A stretch of DNA of 43,328 nucleotides. Origin: Desulfobulbaceae bacterium (GTDB taxonomy: Bacteria > Desulfobacterota > Desulfobulbia > Desulfobulbales > VMSU01). The DNA lies in the NCBI GenBank assembly GCA_013792005.1, contig VMSU01000230.1, positions 1 to 43,328 of the forward strand. Direction: 5' to 3'. The position numbers and the translations under genes were made by a program. How positions within the stretch are numbered: position 1 is the stretch's first letter; the number at the start of each line of letters is the position of its first letter. This document shows, piece by piece, positions 8,235 through 16,927 of this stretch. The notes under the pieces are model-generated. The model searched no databases. It saw nothing but the letters and a program-made list of their open reading frames with translations, and was not told the origin of the DNA.

Positions 8235-9917
8235 ATGACGACCTCAGCCTCAGATTTCATCCGGACAAGGATTGCTGAAGACCTTAGTAATGGTAAAAAC
8301 GATGGCCGCTTGGTAACTCGTTTCCCGCCTGAGCCCAACGGTTATCTTCATATCGGTCACGCCAAGTCGATCTGCTTAAATTTTGGGGTGGCAGGCGAGA
8401 ATGCGGGTGGCGTTTGCCATATGCGCTTCGATGACACCAACCCCACCAAGGAAGAGGTGGAGTACGCCGACTCGATCATGCGCGACGTCCGTTGGCTCGG
8501 CTTTGATTGGGGTGATAAACTTTTCTACGCCTCTGATTATTTCGAGCAGTTTTATCAGTATGCGGTGCAGTTGATCACGATGGGCAAGGCCTATGTCTGC
8601 AGTCTGCCCGCCGAAGAGATCAGGGGCTATCGAGGCACCTTGACTGAGCCGGGCAAGGATAGTCCCTATCGCACGCGCAGTGTTGACGAGAACCTCGATC
8701 TCTTCGAGCGGATGCGGGCTGGTGAGTTTGCTGATGGCACTCATATCCTGCGGGCTAAGATCGATATGGCCTCCCCCAATCTCAATATGCGTGATCCTGC
8801 TGTGTACCGCATTCGTAAAACCGCTCATCATCGTACTGGTGATGCCTGGTGCATCTATCCGATGTATGATTTTGCCCACTGTCTCTCCGACGCGATAGAG
8901 AAGATCACCCACTCCCTCTGCACCCTGGAGTTTGAGGACCATCGGCCGCTCTATGACTGGTTCCTTGATACTTTGCAAACGCCTTACCATCCTCAGCAGA
9001 TCGAATTTGCCCGTCTTAATCTCACTTTTACGGTGATGAGCAAGCGGAAGCTCCTGCAGCTTGTTACCGAGAAGTTGGTCAGCGGTTGGGACGACCCACG
9101 GATGCTCACTATCTCAGGAATTCGACGGCGTGGATATACCCCTGTGTCAATCCGTAAATTTTGCGAGATGATAGGGGTCAGTAAGAAGGATAGCCGTATC
9201 GATATGGGGGTGCTTGAAAACTGCGTGCGCGACGATTTGAACGAGAATGCCCCGCGGGCCATGGCGGTTCTGAATCCGGTAAAGGTGATCATTGACAATT
9301 ACCCGGAGGACCATTTGGAACAGATGGTCACGGACAATCATCCCAAACGCCCTGAGATGGGAACGAGAACGGTGCCGTTCTGTAAGGAGATCTATATAGA
9401 GCAGAGTGATTTCCTTGAGGACCCGTGCCCGAAGTTTTTCCGTTTGGCGCCGGGACGGGAGGTGCGTTTGCGTTCCGCTTATCTGATTACCTGTCAGAGT
9501 GTGGACAAAGACCCTGTGACCGGTGAGATCGTGGCAGTCCATTGCACGTATGATCCGGCCAGTCGCGGTGGTTCGGCCCCGGATGGACGTAAGGTTAAGG
9601 GGACTCTGCACTGGGTTTCGGCCCGCCACGGGATCAGGGCCGAGGTCAGGCTGTATGATCGGCTGTTCTTTAAGGAGGACCCGGAGGAGGATAAGGCGAT
9701 TGATTTTAAGACCAATCTTAATCCCGATTCCCTGACGGTCCTGGCCCATTGCGTTATCGAGCCTTCGCTGGCTACTGACTCTGTCGGCAAGCATTTTCAG
9801 TTTGAGCGGCAGGGCTATTTCTACGCTGATCCAGTCTCCTGTGCGGAGGGGAAACTGGTCTTCAACCGGACGGTTGGGCTCAGGGATACCTGGGGTAAGG
9901 CGCAAGGGGGGAAGTAA
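8235..9917 (+). CDS. glnS: Glutaminyl-tRNA synthetase (GlnRS)
   Basis: This class I synthetase charges tRNA-Gln with glutamine directly. The 560-residue length is typical. The N-terminal catalytic domain carries [17 protein letters not shown] (HIGH motif) and FDDTNP; the KMSKS-type motif is MSKRK (in [13 protein letters not shown]). The C-terminal part is the two-barrel anticodon-binding region. The start ATG lies 9 bp after the hemerythrin stop, indicating co-transcription with gltX and the hemerythrin gene. GlnRS is known to have entered bacteria by transfer from eukaryotes, and many bacteria use GatCAB amidation instead. The window does not show whether GatCAB is also encoded here. Confidence 0.97.
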   Translation: MTTSASDFIRTRIAEDLSNGKNDGRLVTRFPPEPNGYLHIGHAKSICLNFGVAGENAGGVCHMRFDDTNPTKEEVEYADSIMRDVRWLGFDWGDKLFYASDYFEQFYQYAVQLITMGKAYVCSLPAEEIRGYRGTLTEPGKDSPYRTRSVDENLDLFERMRAGEFADGTHILRAKIDMASPNLNMRDPAVYRIRKTAHHRTGDAWCIYPMYDFAHCLSDAIEKITHSLCTLEFEDHRPLYDWFLDTLQTPYHPQQIEFARLNLTFTVMSKRKLLQLVTEKLVSGWDDPRMLTISGIRRRGYTPVSIRKFCEMIGVSKKDSRIDMGVLENCVRDDLNENAPRAMAVLNPVKVIIDNYPEDHLEQMVTDNHPKRPEMGTRTVPFCKEIYIEQSDFLEDPCPKFFRLAPGREVRLRSAYLITCQSVDKDPVTGEIVAVHCTYDPASRGGSAPDGRKVKGTLHWVSARHGIRAEVRLYDRLFFKEDPEEDKAIDFKTNLNPDSLTVLAHCVIEPSLATDSVGKHFQFERQGYFYADPVSCAEGKLVFNRTVGLRDTWGKAQGGK

Positions 9918-9939
9918 TCCTTCATCTATATTAATTTCG

Positions 9940-10099
9940 GAACTACTCAGGTTAGCGGTTTACGGTTGATAGTTGACGGTGGGTGGTCCTGCCAAAGACT
10001 GGGCATGCAATAACACCATGCATCATCCGATGCTTCAGGAATAGCCATGACTCTTTTAACCGTAAACCGATAACTGATTACCGTTAACCTGAGCAGTTC
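9940..10099. repeat. Imperfect long inverted repeat between glnS and the ligase gene
   Basis: The left arm (9940-9967, GAACTACTCAGGTTA then GCGGTTTACGGTT) matches the reverse complement of the right arm (10058-10099, AACCGTAAACCG ... TAACCTGAGCAGTTC). The right arm holds about 14 extra bases in the middle that the left arm lacks. The intervening ~90 bp shows no reading frame of note. The element fills most of the 200-bp gap and resembles a decayed hairpin or MITE-like repeat. Confidence 0.7.
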
Positions 10100-10117
10100 T
10101 ATCCAGAGAATATAAGT

Positions 10118-11698
10118 ATGTGTCAAGGTTTAGCCTTGCCCTTTTACGGGCATTCTTTACAAAATCCCTCTCTGCCAGCCCTTTTCGTTAGTGGAAAATT
10201 TTACTCGTATGGAGAACTCGGTGAGTTGGCGGCCACCATGGCCGCCCTGCTTGCCGACCCCCGTCAGGGACAGGTTGCGCGGGTTGGGGTCTTGGCCAGT
10301 CGATCGCTTCCGGCCTTTGCCGGCATCCTTGCCGCGTGCTGGGCTGGCGTCACCTTTGTGCCGTTGAATCCTAAGTATCCTGAAGAGCGGCTGGCGACTA
10401 TAATCAGGAATTCACAACTGAGCGCCATTGTCGTGGATGATGGAGGGTGCAAGGCTTTGACCGAGAAGGTGATGGCCTGCTGCCCTCCGCTATTCATCGG
10501 TCCCTGTATGGATGATCTGGCGCTTGGCGGCGTGGTGATTCAAGGTCGACAGACGCTGGCAAAGTATTCCCCGCTTCCCCCGGTGCAATTGCCCAGGGAG
10601 AAGATCGCCTATATCCTGTTCACCTCGGGAACTACTGGTGAACCGAAAGGGGTAATGGTGACCACGGCGAATGCGGCCCATTTTTTGACGATATCGCAGG
10701 AACGTTACCGGTTAATGGCCGATGATCGGGTATCCCAACAGTCGGAAATCACCTTTGATCATATCGCCTTTGATCTGTTTATGGCGTGGGGGGCTGGGGC
10801 GTCGGTCCATGTGGTGCCGGAAACCATGGTCATGGCGCCGGCGGAATTCATCAGAAAGCAGGAGTTGACGGTGTGGTTTGCCGTTCCTTCGGTGATCTCT
10901 TTCCTCAAAGGGATGAAACTGCTTAAACCAGGTATTTTTCCCACTTTACGGATATCGTTGTTTGCCGGAGAGCCATTGCCTAAGGAGTTGGCTGATGCCT
11001 GGCAGGAAGCTGCGCCAAACAGCAGGGTCGATAACCTGTATGGTCCCACGGAGGTGACAGTGGATTGCCTGTGGCAGTCGTACCAAGCGCCCTACGAAAT
11101 AACACCGAACCGGGGTGTTGTCGCTATTGGCAGGCCTTATGCCGGAATGCATGCTGCCATTGTTGATTCCGGAAATAAGTTTCTCGGACCTGGAGAGATC
11201 GGGGAACTTGCTGTTTCCGGGCCCCAGGTATCGGCCGGCTATTGGAATAATCCGGAGTTGACCGCCTTGCGATTTCCCCGGTTACAGCATCCTGAGCTTG
11301 GTGAAACTATCTGGTATTTAACCGGCGATCTTTCGTATCAGGATGCGACCGGGATTTTTCACTATCTGGGCCGGGTTGACAATCAGGTCAAAGTGCTGGG
11401 GCAGCGGGTCGAGTTGGAGGATGTGGAGTTTCATCTTCGGGCTGTGTGCCAATCCGATTCAGTTGCGGTAGTTGCCTGGCCGGTGCTGCATGGGACTGCT
11501 CAAGGGTTGATTGCCTTTGTGACCGATAGCGCTCTGGATCAGAAGCTCGTCAAAGAGGGACTTCGGCATCGGCTATTATCGTATATGATCCCTCGGCGGA
11601 TCGTTTGTCTTGCGCAACTCCCCTTAAATCTGAACGGAAAGGTCGACCGCAAGGCGCTGGTCGCCCTGCTTGAAGCGGAAAAGACACAGCATGGCTAG
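10118..11698 (+). CDS. AMP-forming adenylating ligase, DltA-like (NRPS adenylation-domain family)
   Basis: The 526-residue protein should activate a carboxylic or amino acid with ATP and load it onto the carrier protein encoded at 13151. Adenylation-domain motifs are complete and in order: YILFTSGTTGEPKGVMVT (P-loop, ~residues 165-182), NLYGPTEVTVDCLW, WYLTGDLSYQ, GRVDNQVKVLGQRVELEDVE and PLNLNGKVDRKAL with the C-terminal catalytic lysine. The layout most resembles DltA, the D-alanine:carrier ligase. The substrate cannot be read with confidence, since the specificity pocket would need alignment to known structures. Its stop overlaps the next gene's start by 8 nt (ATGGCTAG), so the two are translationally coupled. 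Confidence 0.88.
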   Translation: MCQGLALPFYGHSLQNPSLPALFVSGKFYSYGELGELAATMAALLADPRQGQVARVGVLASRSLPAFAGILAACWAGVTFVPLNPKYPEERLATIIRNSQLSAIVVDDGGCKALTEKVMACCPPLFIGPCMDDLALGGVVIQGRQTLAKYSPLPPVQLPREKIAYILFTSGTTGEPKGVMVTTANAAHFLTISQERYRLMADDRVSQQSEITFDHIAFDLFMAWGAGASVHVVPETMVMAPAEFIRKQELTVWFAVPSVISFLKGMKLLKPGIFPTLRISLFAGEPLPKELADAWQEAAPNSRVDNLYGPTEVTVDCLWQSYQAPYEITPNRGVVAIGRPYAGMHAAIVDSGNKFLGPGEIGELAVSGPQVSAGYWNNPELTALRFPRLQHPELGETIWYLTGDLSYQDATGIFHYLGRVDNQVKVLGQRVELEDVEFHLRAVCQSDSVAVVAWPVLHGTAQGLIAFVTDSALDQKLVKEGLRHRLLSYMIPRRIVCLAQLPLNLNGKVDRKALVALLEAEKTQHG

Positions 11699-13136
11699 GT
11701 CCGTCGTTTTCAGGATCATCCCGCCTATTGACACCTATCCCTCCTGTGTTGATCTTGCCCAAAAAATCACGGGCAAGGTGTTGATGATCGTTGTTTTTTC
11801 TTTCGGGTTGTTCCTGCATACCAGCACGTGGTTTTATACTTCGTCCGTTATCGCGGTGATGACCTTCTTGCCGCAGTTCAGGCCCCTGCTTCTGGTTGTT
11901 GCCGCCTTCGGCGGGTTGCTGCGGGGCAGGTGGTTGCCGGATTTTGCTTATCTTACCAAGGGAGATTTTGTTCTTCCCGGTGGAGTGTTTTTTAAACCGT
12001 TGATTGTCTTAGCAGTACTGGTATTATTTGCGATCTATTATCGGGCGGTCAGGCAGGGGAAGGGGAGATGGCTCGGCCTGCGGCCGATCCGGAATCTGCT
12101 GGTGGGGTATGTTGTCCTGATTGTGCTTGTTGCACAACTTCCGTCTCCAAGCCCTCTGGCGGTTGTCCTGTGGGCCTTTGTTATCGTCTTCGGCAAGTAT
12201 TTGTGGTTTTTTAATTATGCGCTGCTGGACCGAAACGCCAAGGATACTGCGCCGCTGGTGGTGCAGACCGGGCATTTTCTGCCATTTTGGGGTGGTTCGA
12301 TTGCCCCTTTTCCCAAGGGCGCTGCCTATCTGCGTAAAATTGAGGCAAAAACTCCTGCCGAGCTTGCCGTCTGTCAGCTCAAGGGGATTAAGTTGTTGTA
12401 TTGGGCCCTGGTCTTGACTGTCCTGCAACGACTGCTGGGGCAAGTTTTCTATGGAAGTCCCGGTGATTCCTATCTAGGGATCTCTTTTTCTCTGGTAATC
12501 CCATCCTTTTCCGCAGTACTTCATGGCAACCCGATCAATCCCTATCCGTGGCATCTGAACTGGTCCGCCCTGGTGGCCAGCTTTTTTATGAAGCTGGTGG
12601 GATTCTCCGTGTGGGGTCATGGGATCATCGCTTCGTGCCGGATGGCTGGCTACAACGCCCTTCGGAACACCTATAGTCCTTTGCGGTCCGTGACCATCGC
12701 TGAATTCTGGAACAGATATTACTATTATTTTAAAGAGTTGCTGGTTGAAAACTTTTTTTACCCCGCTTTTTTGCGGTACTGGAAAAAGACGCCTCGCCTG
12801 CGTTTATTTTTTGCGACCATGGCCGCGGCCGGATTTGGTAACGTTTTGTTTCATTTTCTTCGCGATATTGAGGTGATTATTGAACGAGGCCCATGGGATG
12901 CTTTTTTATCATTTCATGTCTATATGTTTTATGGGGTGATCTTGGGGACGGCCATCGGGCTTTCTCAGATCTTTGAGAACAAGAACAGGCAGGAGATGTC
13001 CTGGCTCAGGAAGAATATCATCAATCCATTCCTTGTCGTGGGCTTTTATTGTATATTGTCGATATTCGATGACCCGGACCGTTCCCTGACTATCTACGAT
13101 AATTTTGCGTTTTTGTTACGTCTCTTTACTTTTTAA
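11691..13136 (+). CDS. MBOAT-like membrane O-acyltransferase, DltB-like
   Basis: The 481-residue protein is strongly hydrophobic, with about ten likely membrane helices. The signature region is EFWNRYYYYFKELLVENFFYPAFLR followed by FGNVLFHFLRD. This matches the MBOAT pattern of an FW-x-R/W motif, a membrane segment ending in Y-x-P, and an embedded histidine (H388), the presumed active-site residue. DltB and relatives pass an acyl group from a carrier protein to an acceptor across the membrane. Placement between an adenylating ligase and a carrier protein supports this role. The ATG at 11691 overlaps the ligase stop; an in-frame TTG at 11670 lies inside the ligase gene and seems less likely. 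Similarity is by motif and context, so the MBOAT call is probable rather than certain. Confidence 0.75.
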   Translation: MARSVVFRIIPPIDTYPSCVDLAQKITGKVLMIVVFSFGLFLHTSTWFYTSSVIAVMTFLPQFRPLLLVVAAFGGLLRGRWLPDFAYLTKGDFVLPGGVFFKPLIVLAVLVLFAIYYRAVRQGKGRWLGLRPIRNLLVGYVVLIVLVAQLPSPSPLAVVLWAFVIVFGKYLWFFNYALLDRNAKDTAPLVVQTGHFLPFWGGSIAPFPKGAAYLRKIEAKTPAELAVCQLKGIKLLYWALVLTVLQRLLGQVFYGSPGDSYLGISFSLVIPSFSAVLHGNPINPYPWHLNWSALVASFFMKLVGFSVWGHGIIASCRMAGYNALRNTYSPLRSVTIAEFWNRYYYYFKELLVENFFYPAFLRYWKKTPRLRLFFATMAAAGFGNVLFHFLRDIEVIIERGPWDAFLSFHVYMFYGVILGTAIGLSQIFENKNRQEMSWLRKNIINPFLVVGFYCILSIFDDPDRSLTIYDNFAFLLRLFTF

Positions 13137-13150
13137 CCGGACTGATTGCC

Positions 13151-13396
13151 ATGCCTACGAAAGAAGCGTTACGGAATTTTTTGAAAGAACTGCTCGTTGA
13201 ATATGGCGAGACATCCGAATTCACCGATGACGCTTCGTTGCTCATCAGCGGTATTCTAGATTCGCTGGCGGTGTTGCGGATAGTGGTGTTTTTAGAACAG
13301 GAGTTCGGTCTGGATCTGTCCGACCAGGGCTTTGATCAGAATGATTTTGATTCGGTGGCCAGTATCATGCGGATGATTGAGGAGCGCTGTAGTTGA
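13151..13396 (+). CDS. Acyl/D-alanyl carrier protein, DltC-like
   Basis: The 81-residue acidic protein has the carrier-protein fold signature. GILDSLAVLRIVVFLEQEFGLDL contains the DSL motif, and S38 is the predicted 4'-phosphopantetheine attachment site. A carrier of this size placed 14 bp after an MBOAT-like gene and downstream of an adenylating ligase matches the dltA-dltB-dltC order. It could equally be a general acyl carrier for the same cassette. No dltD-like lipoprotein or thioesterase follows; the next gene, about 100 bp on, is an exported oxidoreductase. Confidence 0.88.
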   Translation: MPTKEALRNFLKELLVEYGETSEFTDDASLLISGILDSLAVLRIVVFLEQEFGLDLSDQGFDQNDFDSVASIMRMIEERCS

Positions 13397-13493
13397 TGAT
13401 AAATTAGGTAGGCCTTATGGAGTAAGGAACTGATCTTCCTAATCGTGGCTGATAGAACTTAACGAGCTGCCGAGTGCGTGAGGAGGAGGCATT

Positions 13494-14468
13494 ATGGTGC
13501 GATGCGATAAGTTTTCGAGAAGGACCTTTGTTGGCGGGGTGCTCAGCGCCGCAGCTGTTGCAGGGATTGGTCCTCAGGTTGCCAATCCTTTGACGGACCT
13601 TGTTGTGCAGGCAGCTCAATGTCCGGTAATGCCCAGCAGACCTCTGGGGCAGACTGGATACGATGTTAGGATTTTTAGTCTGGGGGGGCAGGCGACACTC
13701 GAAAAGCAAGGAACAGAGGCCGAGTCTCTTGCCATTATCAGTCGGGCGCTCGATCTGGGGGTTAATTACATCGACACTGCTGCGGCCTATGGAAATGGGC
13801 AAAGTGAACGGCATTTTGGGGCTGTTCTTAAATCACGCCGCAAGCAGGTCTTCCTGGCCTCGAAAACCCACTCCAAGTCGTACGATGGGTCCATGCGGCT
13901 CTTGGAACAGTCGCTCAAGAATTTGAATACCGACCATCTTGACCTGTGGCAGCTCCATAATGTCAGGACTCAAAGTGACCTTGATGCGATCTTTGCTGCG
14001 GATGGCGCGATTAAGGCTCTTGAGGAGGCCCGCGCTCAGAAGATGGTGCGATTTCTTGGTATTACCGGCCACTTCGATCCATTGATCCTGAAAAAGGCGC
14101 TCGAACAGTATCCATTCAACACCATCCTGATGCCCTTGAATGCTGCGGACAAGCATGAAAAGTCCTTCATTGATATTTTGTTACCTGTCGCGGTTCAGAA
14201 AGGAATGGGGGTCATCGGCATGAAAGTTCCGGCCCGAGGGCGCATCTTTCGGGAAAATGGGGTGGTGACGATGGAAACCGCGATGCGGTATGTGCTGACT
14301 CTTCCAGTGAGCTCCGTGATCATTGGCATATCAACTCTGGATGAACTGGAAGAGAATGTTCGGATCGCGGAAAAATTCGTGGCGATGACGCCTGAGGAAA
14401 TGCGGAAAACAGAAGAGTTGACTAAACCGTATTTCAAGGATGCCACCTGGTTTAAGCAACATTGGTAA
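13494..14468 (+). CDS. Tat-exported aldo/keto reductase
   Basis: The 324-residue protein begins with a twin-arginine signal, KFSRRTFVGG, followed by a hydrophobic stretch, so it should be folded in the cytoplasm and exported by Tat. The body is an aldo/keto reductase barrel: RPLGQTGYDVRIFSLGG, GVNYIDTAAAYGNGQSERHFG (catalytic D and Y), VFLASKTH (catalytic K) and LDLWQLHNV (catalytic H). Members reduce carbonyls with NADPH; some Tat-targeted relatives are of unknown substrate. The ATG at 13494 follows AGGAGGAGG at 13481-13489, a strong ribosome-binding site. It lies 97 bp after the carrier-protein gene on the same strand, so a functional link to the acyl-transfer cassette is possible but unproven. 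Confidence 0.93.
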   Translation: MVRCDKFSRRTFVGGVLSAAAVAGIGPQVANPLTDLVVQAAQCPVMPSRPLGQTGYDVRIFSLGGQATLEKQGTEAESLAIISRALDLGVNYIDTAAAYGNGQSERHFGAVLKSRRKQVFLASKTHSKSYDGSMRLLEQSLKNLNTDHLDLWQLHNVRTQSDLDAIFAADGAIKALEEARAQKMVRFLGITGHFDPLILKKALEQYPFNTILMPLNAADKHEKSFIDILLPVAVQKGMGVIGMKVPARGRIFRENGVVTMETAMRYVLTLPVSSVIIGISTLDELEENVRIAEKFVAMTPEEMRKTEELTKPYFKDATWFKQHW

Positions 14469-14540
14469 AATGGGTTGCCTGTGACCGGGTGATATCTCTG
14501 ATACGTCGTGTTTTCGCCAGCTAAAGACAGGGTTTATTAG

Positions 14541-14951
14541 CTAGGAGGCGAAGAGGATAATGGACGTTAGGGCCATGGCCATGGCCAACATCTGTCGCGG
14601 AGAAAGGGTCTCGTGGAGAAAAATTCGAGCCAGCAGGATGGTGATGACCGGATAGAGGGCGGTCAGGCAGGCGACTACACTGACCTTGCCGTTTTTGACT
14701 GCGTAGAAGAAAAATAGGGTGCCGAGCATGCCGGTGACCCCGGTCAGGACCGCAAAGAGAATACCCTTGGGATGGACATCGGGCCGGAATCCGGTGATTT
14801 TCATGGCCACAAGAGCGACCACGATAGTCCCTGCCACCCCATAAACAATGGCGCTGGCCGGGCTGATGGTGCCTACCGCCAGTTTGGGGAAGAAGCCCCA
14901 GAGGCCAAAGAGAAGAAAGGCGATAAGGGATGAGACTAACCAGTTTTCCAT
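14541..14951 (-). CDS. Half-size EamA/DMT-family transporter
   Basis: The 136-residue protein is a single EamA domain with about five membrane helices: LIAFLLFGLWGFFPKLAVG at the N-terminus, and TALYPVITILLARIFLHETLSPRQM near the end, which is the classic EamA C-terminal signature. Most drug/metabolite transporters have two EamA halves; single-domain versions of this length probably work as dimers. The substrate is unknown. The gene runs leftward, downstream of a strong hairpin at 14990-15032, and faces the aldo/keto reductase gene tail to tail. Confidence 0.85.
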   Translation of the reverse strand: MENWLVSSLIAFLLFGLWGFFPKLAVGTISPASAIVYGVAGTIVVALVAMKITGFRPDVHPKGILFAVLTGVTGMLGTLFFFYAVKNGKVSVVACLTALYPVITILLARIFLHETLSPRQMLAMAMALTSIILFAS

Positions 14952-14989
14952 TGTAGCGACTATCGAAGATTGTTCGGTGTAGTATTGTA

Positions 14990-15032
14990 AAACCAGAAAG
15001 CCTCGGCATTAATTGCCGAGGCTTTCTGGTTT
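14990..15032. terminator. Perfect 19-bp stem hairpin, likely intrinsic terminator for the cytochrome gene
   Basis: AAACCAGAAAGCCTCGGCA (14990-15008) pairs perfectly with 15014-15032 across a 5-nt loop. It lies 24 bp beyond the cytochrome stop (15056, - strand). On the minus strand the stem ends in TTT then TACAATA, so the U-tract is short. Its A/T ends make the stem nearly symmetrical, so it might stop transcription in both directions. Confidence 0.8.
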
Positions 15033-15055
15033 GTGCGCTGGAAAAACAAGAGTGG

Positions 15056-16789
15056 TTATGGCGAACCCGGCGAGTGATGGCCGTCGTTTACTCTCTGGCT
15101 GTGGCAGTTAATGCAGGTGCCAGCCGTGATGGCTACGGCCTTGGTGATCCCGTACAATTGAAAGTCCAGTTTAAGCCCGAAATAGGTGGGCTCATGGCAG
15201 GTGATGCACATCCGTGGATGAACCTGGAAAACGGTGTTGCCAGGGTGACAGCCGGTCGAACTGAGGCAGTTCGGTGCGCGGTCGACTTGGCCGACGTGGT
15301 CATTCGCTTTGAGGTGCAAGGTTACGTCGTCAGCGATGATCTGATGGCAGTTAATGCAGTCACCAGGCCCGTACTGAGCGGCCAGGCTGATCTTCGTCCC
15401 GAAAGAGCCATCGGCATTGGGGGTCATGTTGTGGCAGTGGGTACATTGGTTTTTGTGGATGTCGACGACGGTGTCGGTTTTGTTGTGGAAATGGCAGGCG
15501 TTGGTGCAGTTGAGCACGGTTTTGTCAACCTGGCCGGTATGATTGTTTTTGTTCTGATGAAAGTCGAAATAGTCTGCGCCATGGCATTCTCCGCAGTTGC
15601 CGTTTGCTGTTGGTGGGGTGAGGGTTGGCCAGACCAGCGGATCTTTGCGGAACGGGGCGCTGCTGCCGACTGTCTTCAGATCTGGCGGGCCACTGGCTGC
15701 GTGGCAGGCATTACAGTCAAATTGATGAATGCCTTCAACAACTTTCGTTTGGGTGTGGCAATTAACGCAGGAGGTCAGTTTGGCGATGAATTCGTCGTGG
15801 TCAGGGTAGTTCGGTTTGAATCCTTGGGCGATGGTGTGGCAGGATGTGCAATTGGAGCCATCGTTGTGTGAAGTCAGAGTGCCATCGTTTTTCCAGTAAT
15901 GAGTTTGGGTGTGGCACACCTGGCAGATGGCTTCTGTGGTGGCACCGCTGGCGCTATCGACAAGGCCGTCCTGAGAGTCGAAGAACTTCACACTCTTGGC
16001 GCCACTGTTTGGGGTTGCGATGCTGGATTTGACGAGCTGGCCATAGATGATGCCGAAATTGCTGCCGGTGTATTTGCCGGAATCAATCGGGTCGCTGCCG
16101 CTTTGGACCGTGATGGTTCCCTCGCCAAGGCCGGCTGCCCCGTTGGTAATCGCTGTTGTGGTCGAGGCGCTGATGATCTCATAAGTCTTTTCGCCGGTCG
16201 TGTATCCGAGGGAGATGAGCAGACCACGGCCAGTATTGCCTGATTTCTGACTCCAACGCTCGGTGTCCTGCCATGGAGCTTTTGCCGCAGCGTTGGTGAA
16301 GGTGATGGCAGTGGTGCCGTCATTGTTGTCGGTAATGGCGCCGATAGTTCCTTCTGCCAGGTAGAGACCGCCAGCTAAGGAGCCGTCACCAAAGGTAGCG
16401 GTGGCAGAGAGCCAGTTGAACTGGGCTTGGAGGTGGGGGTCGTGGCAGTCAATGCACTTGGTGCTCCCGTCCCCTAAAACAGTATTGTGGGAGTCCCCCA
16501 TGGAGAAGGCTGAGTGGGGGAGTTTGCGGAATTCCGAACCGCTGGCTCCGTGACATTTGTTGCAGACATCATCGGTGCGTCCGTCGTATTCCGCAGTGCC
16601 TGGAGTGGTAGGAGAAAATTGCCACCATAAAGAGTAGGAGTGGCATGAACTGCAGTGAACATCATGCGATTCATTGTGAGGGGCATCAAGGACTGATGTT
16701 GCATAGGCGCTTCCCGCTGCCAGCATGGCAGCCAGTAGTCCAGTCGTAGCTGCCCTGACGACTGGGATGAGTTTCCATTGGTTTTTCAT
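15056..16789 (-). CDS. Secreted multihaem c-type cytochrome (12 CXXCH plus two unusual haem-like motifs)
   Basis: The 577-residue protein starts with a Sec signal peptide (MKNQWKLIPV..., cleavage near SAYA-TS), so it acts outside the cytoplasmic membrane. Twelve CXXCH motifs are present: CSSCH, CNKCH, CIDCH, CQVCH, CTSCH, CVNCH, CNACH, CGECH, CTHCH, CINCH, CITCH and a second CINCH. Two more are non-canonical: CTNACH (CX3CH) and CLSSTGCH (CX5CH). About 165 residues with no haem motif separate the third and fourth haems and look like a beta-rich insert. Such proteins carry electrons in anaerobic respiration or extracellular electron transfer; the partner is unknown. The ATG at 16789 has GGAG 10 nt upstream; a TTG six codons earlier is possible. 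It lies downstream of the PHP-like gene on the same strand. Confidence 0.93.
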   Translation of the reverse strand: MKNQWKLIPVVRAATTGLLAAMLAAGSAYATSVLDAPHNESHDVHCSSCHSYSLWWQFSPTTPGTAEYDGRTDDVCNKCHGASGSEFRKLPHSAFSMGDSHNTVLGDGSTKCIDCHDPHLQAQFNWLSATATFGDGSLAGGLYLAEGTIGAITDNNDGTTAITFTNAAAKAPWQDTERWSQKSGNTGRGLLISLGYTTGEKTYEIISASTTTAITNGAAGLGEGTITVQSGSDPIDSGKYTGSNFGIIYGQLVKSSIATPNSGAKSVKFFDSQDGLVDSASGATTEAICQVCHTQTHYWKNDGTLTSHNDGSNCTSCHTIAQGFKPNYPDHDEFIAKLTSCVNCHTQTKVVEGIHQFDCNACHAASGPPDLKTVGSSAPFRKDPLVWPTLTPPTANGNCGECHGADYFDFHQNKNNHTGQVDKTVLNCTNACHFHNKTDTVVDIHKNQCTHCHNMTPNADGSFGTKISLAAQYGPGDCINCHQIIADDVTLHLKANDHVGQVDRAPNCLSSTGCHPGNTVFQVHPRMCITCHEPTYFGLKLDFQLYGITKAVAITAGTCINCHSQRVNDGHHSPGSP

Positions 16790-16862
16790 TTTTTCTTGGC
16801 TCCGCAATTAGTAGGGATTTTAATCAAGATAACGGCGGCTACCAGCTAAATATTGTTGCACT

Positions 16863-16891
16863 TTTTGCGCAAAATACCAGAGTAGTCTGGT
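16863..16891 (-). promoter_or_regulatory. Two palindromes in the cytochrome upstream region, candidate operators
   Basis: TTTTGCGCAAAA at 16863-16874 is a perfect 12-bp palindrome. ACCAGA-GTAG-TCTGGT at 16876-16891 is a perfect 6-bp inverted repeat that abuts the predicted -10. Both sit where a repressor or activator would act on the promoter below. They match no operator I can name with confidence. Confidence 0.4.
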
Positions 16892-16893
16892 GA

Positions 16894-16921
16894 AATATAC
16901 CATAATACAAAACTATTGCAA
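16894..16921 (-). promoter_or_regulatory. Candidate sigma-70-type promoter for the multihaem cytochrome
   Basis: On the minus strand TTGCAA (16921-16916) and TATATT (16899-16894) are separated by 16 bp. They begin only 7 bp past the stop of the PHP-like gene and leave a ~100-nt leader before the cytochrome ATG. This suggests the cytochrome can be transcribed separately from the gene before it. Confidence 0.4.
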
Positions 16922-16927
16922 TATCCG

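Noticed and set aside
14521-15009. 162-codon minus-strand frame overlapping the EamA gene
   Set aside because: It is in a different frame, rich in His/Arg/Pro as in shadow frames, and runs through the terminator stem; the EamA frame has clear membrane helices.
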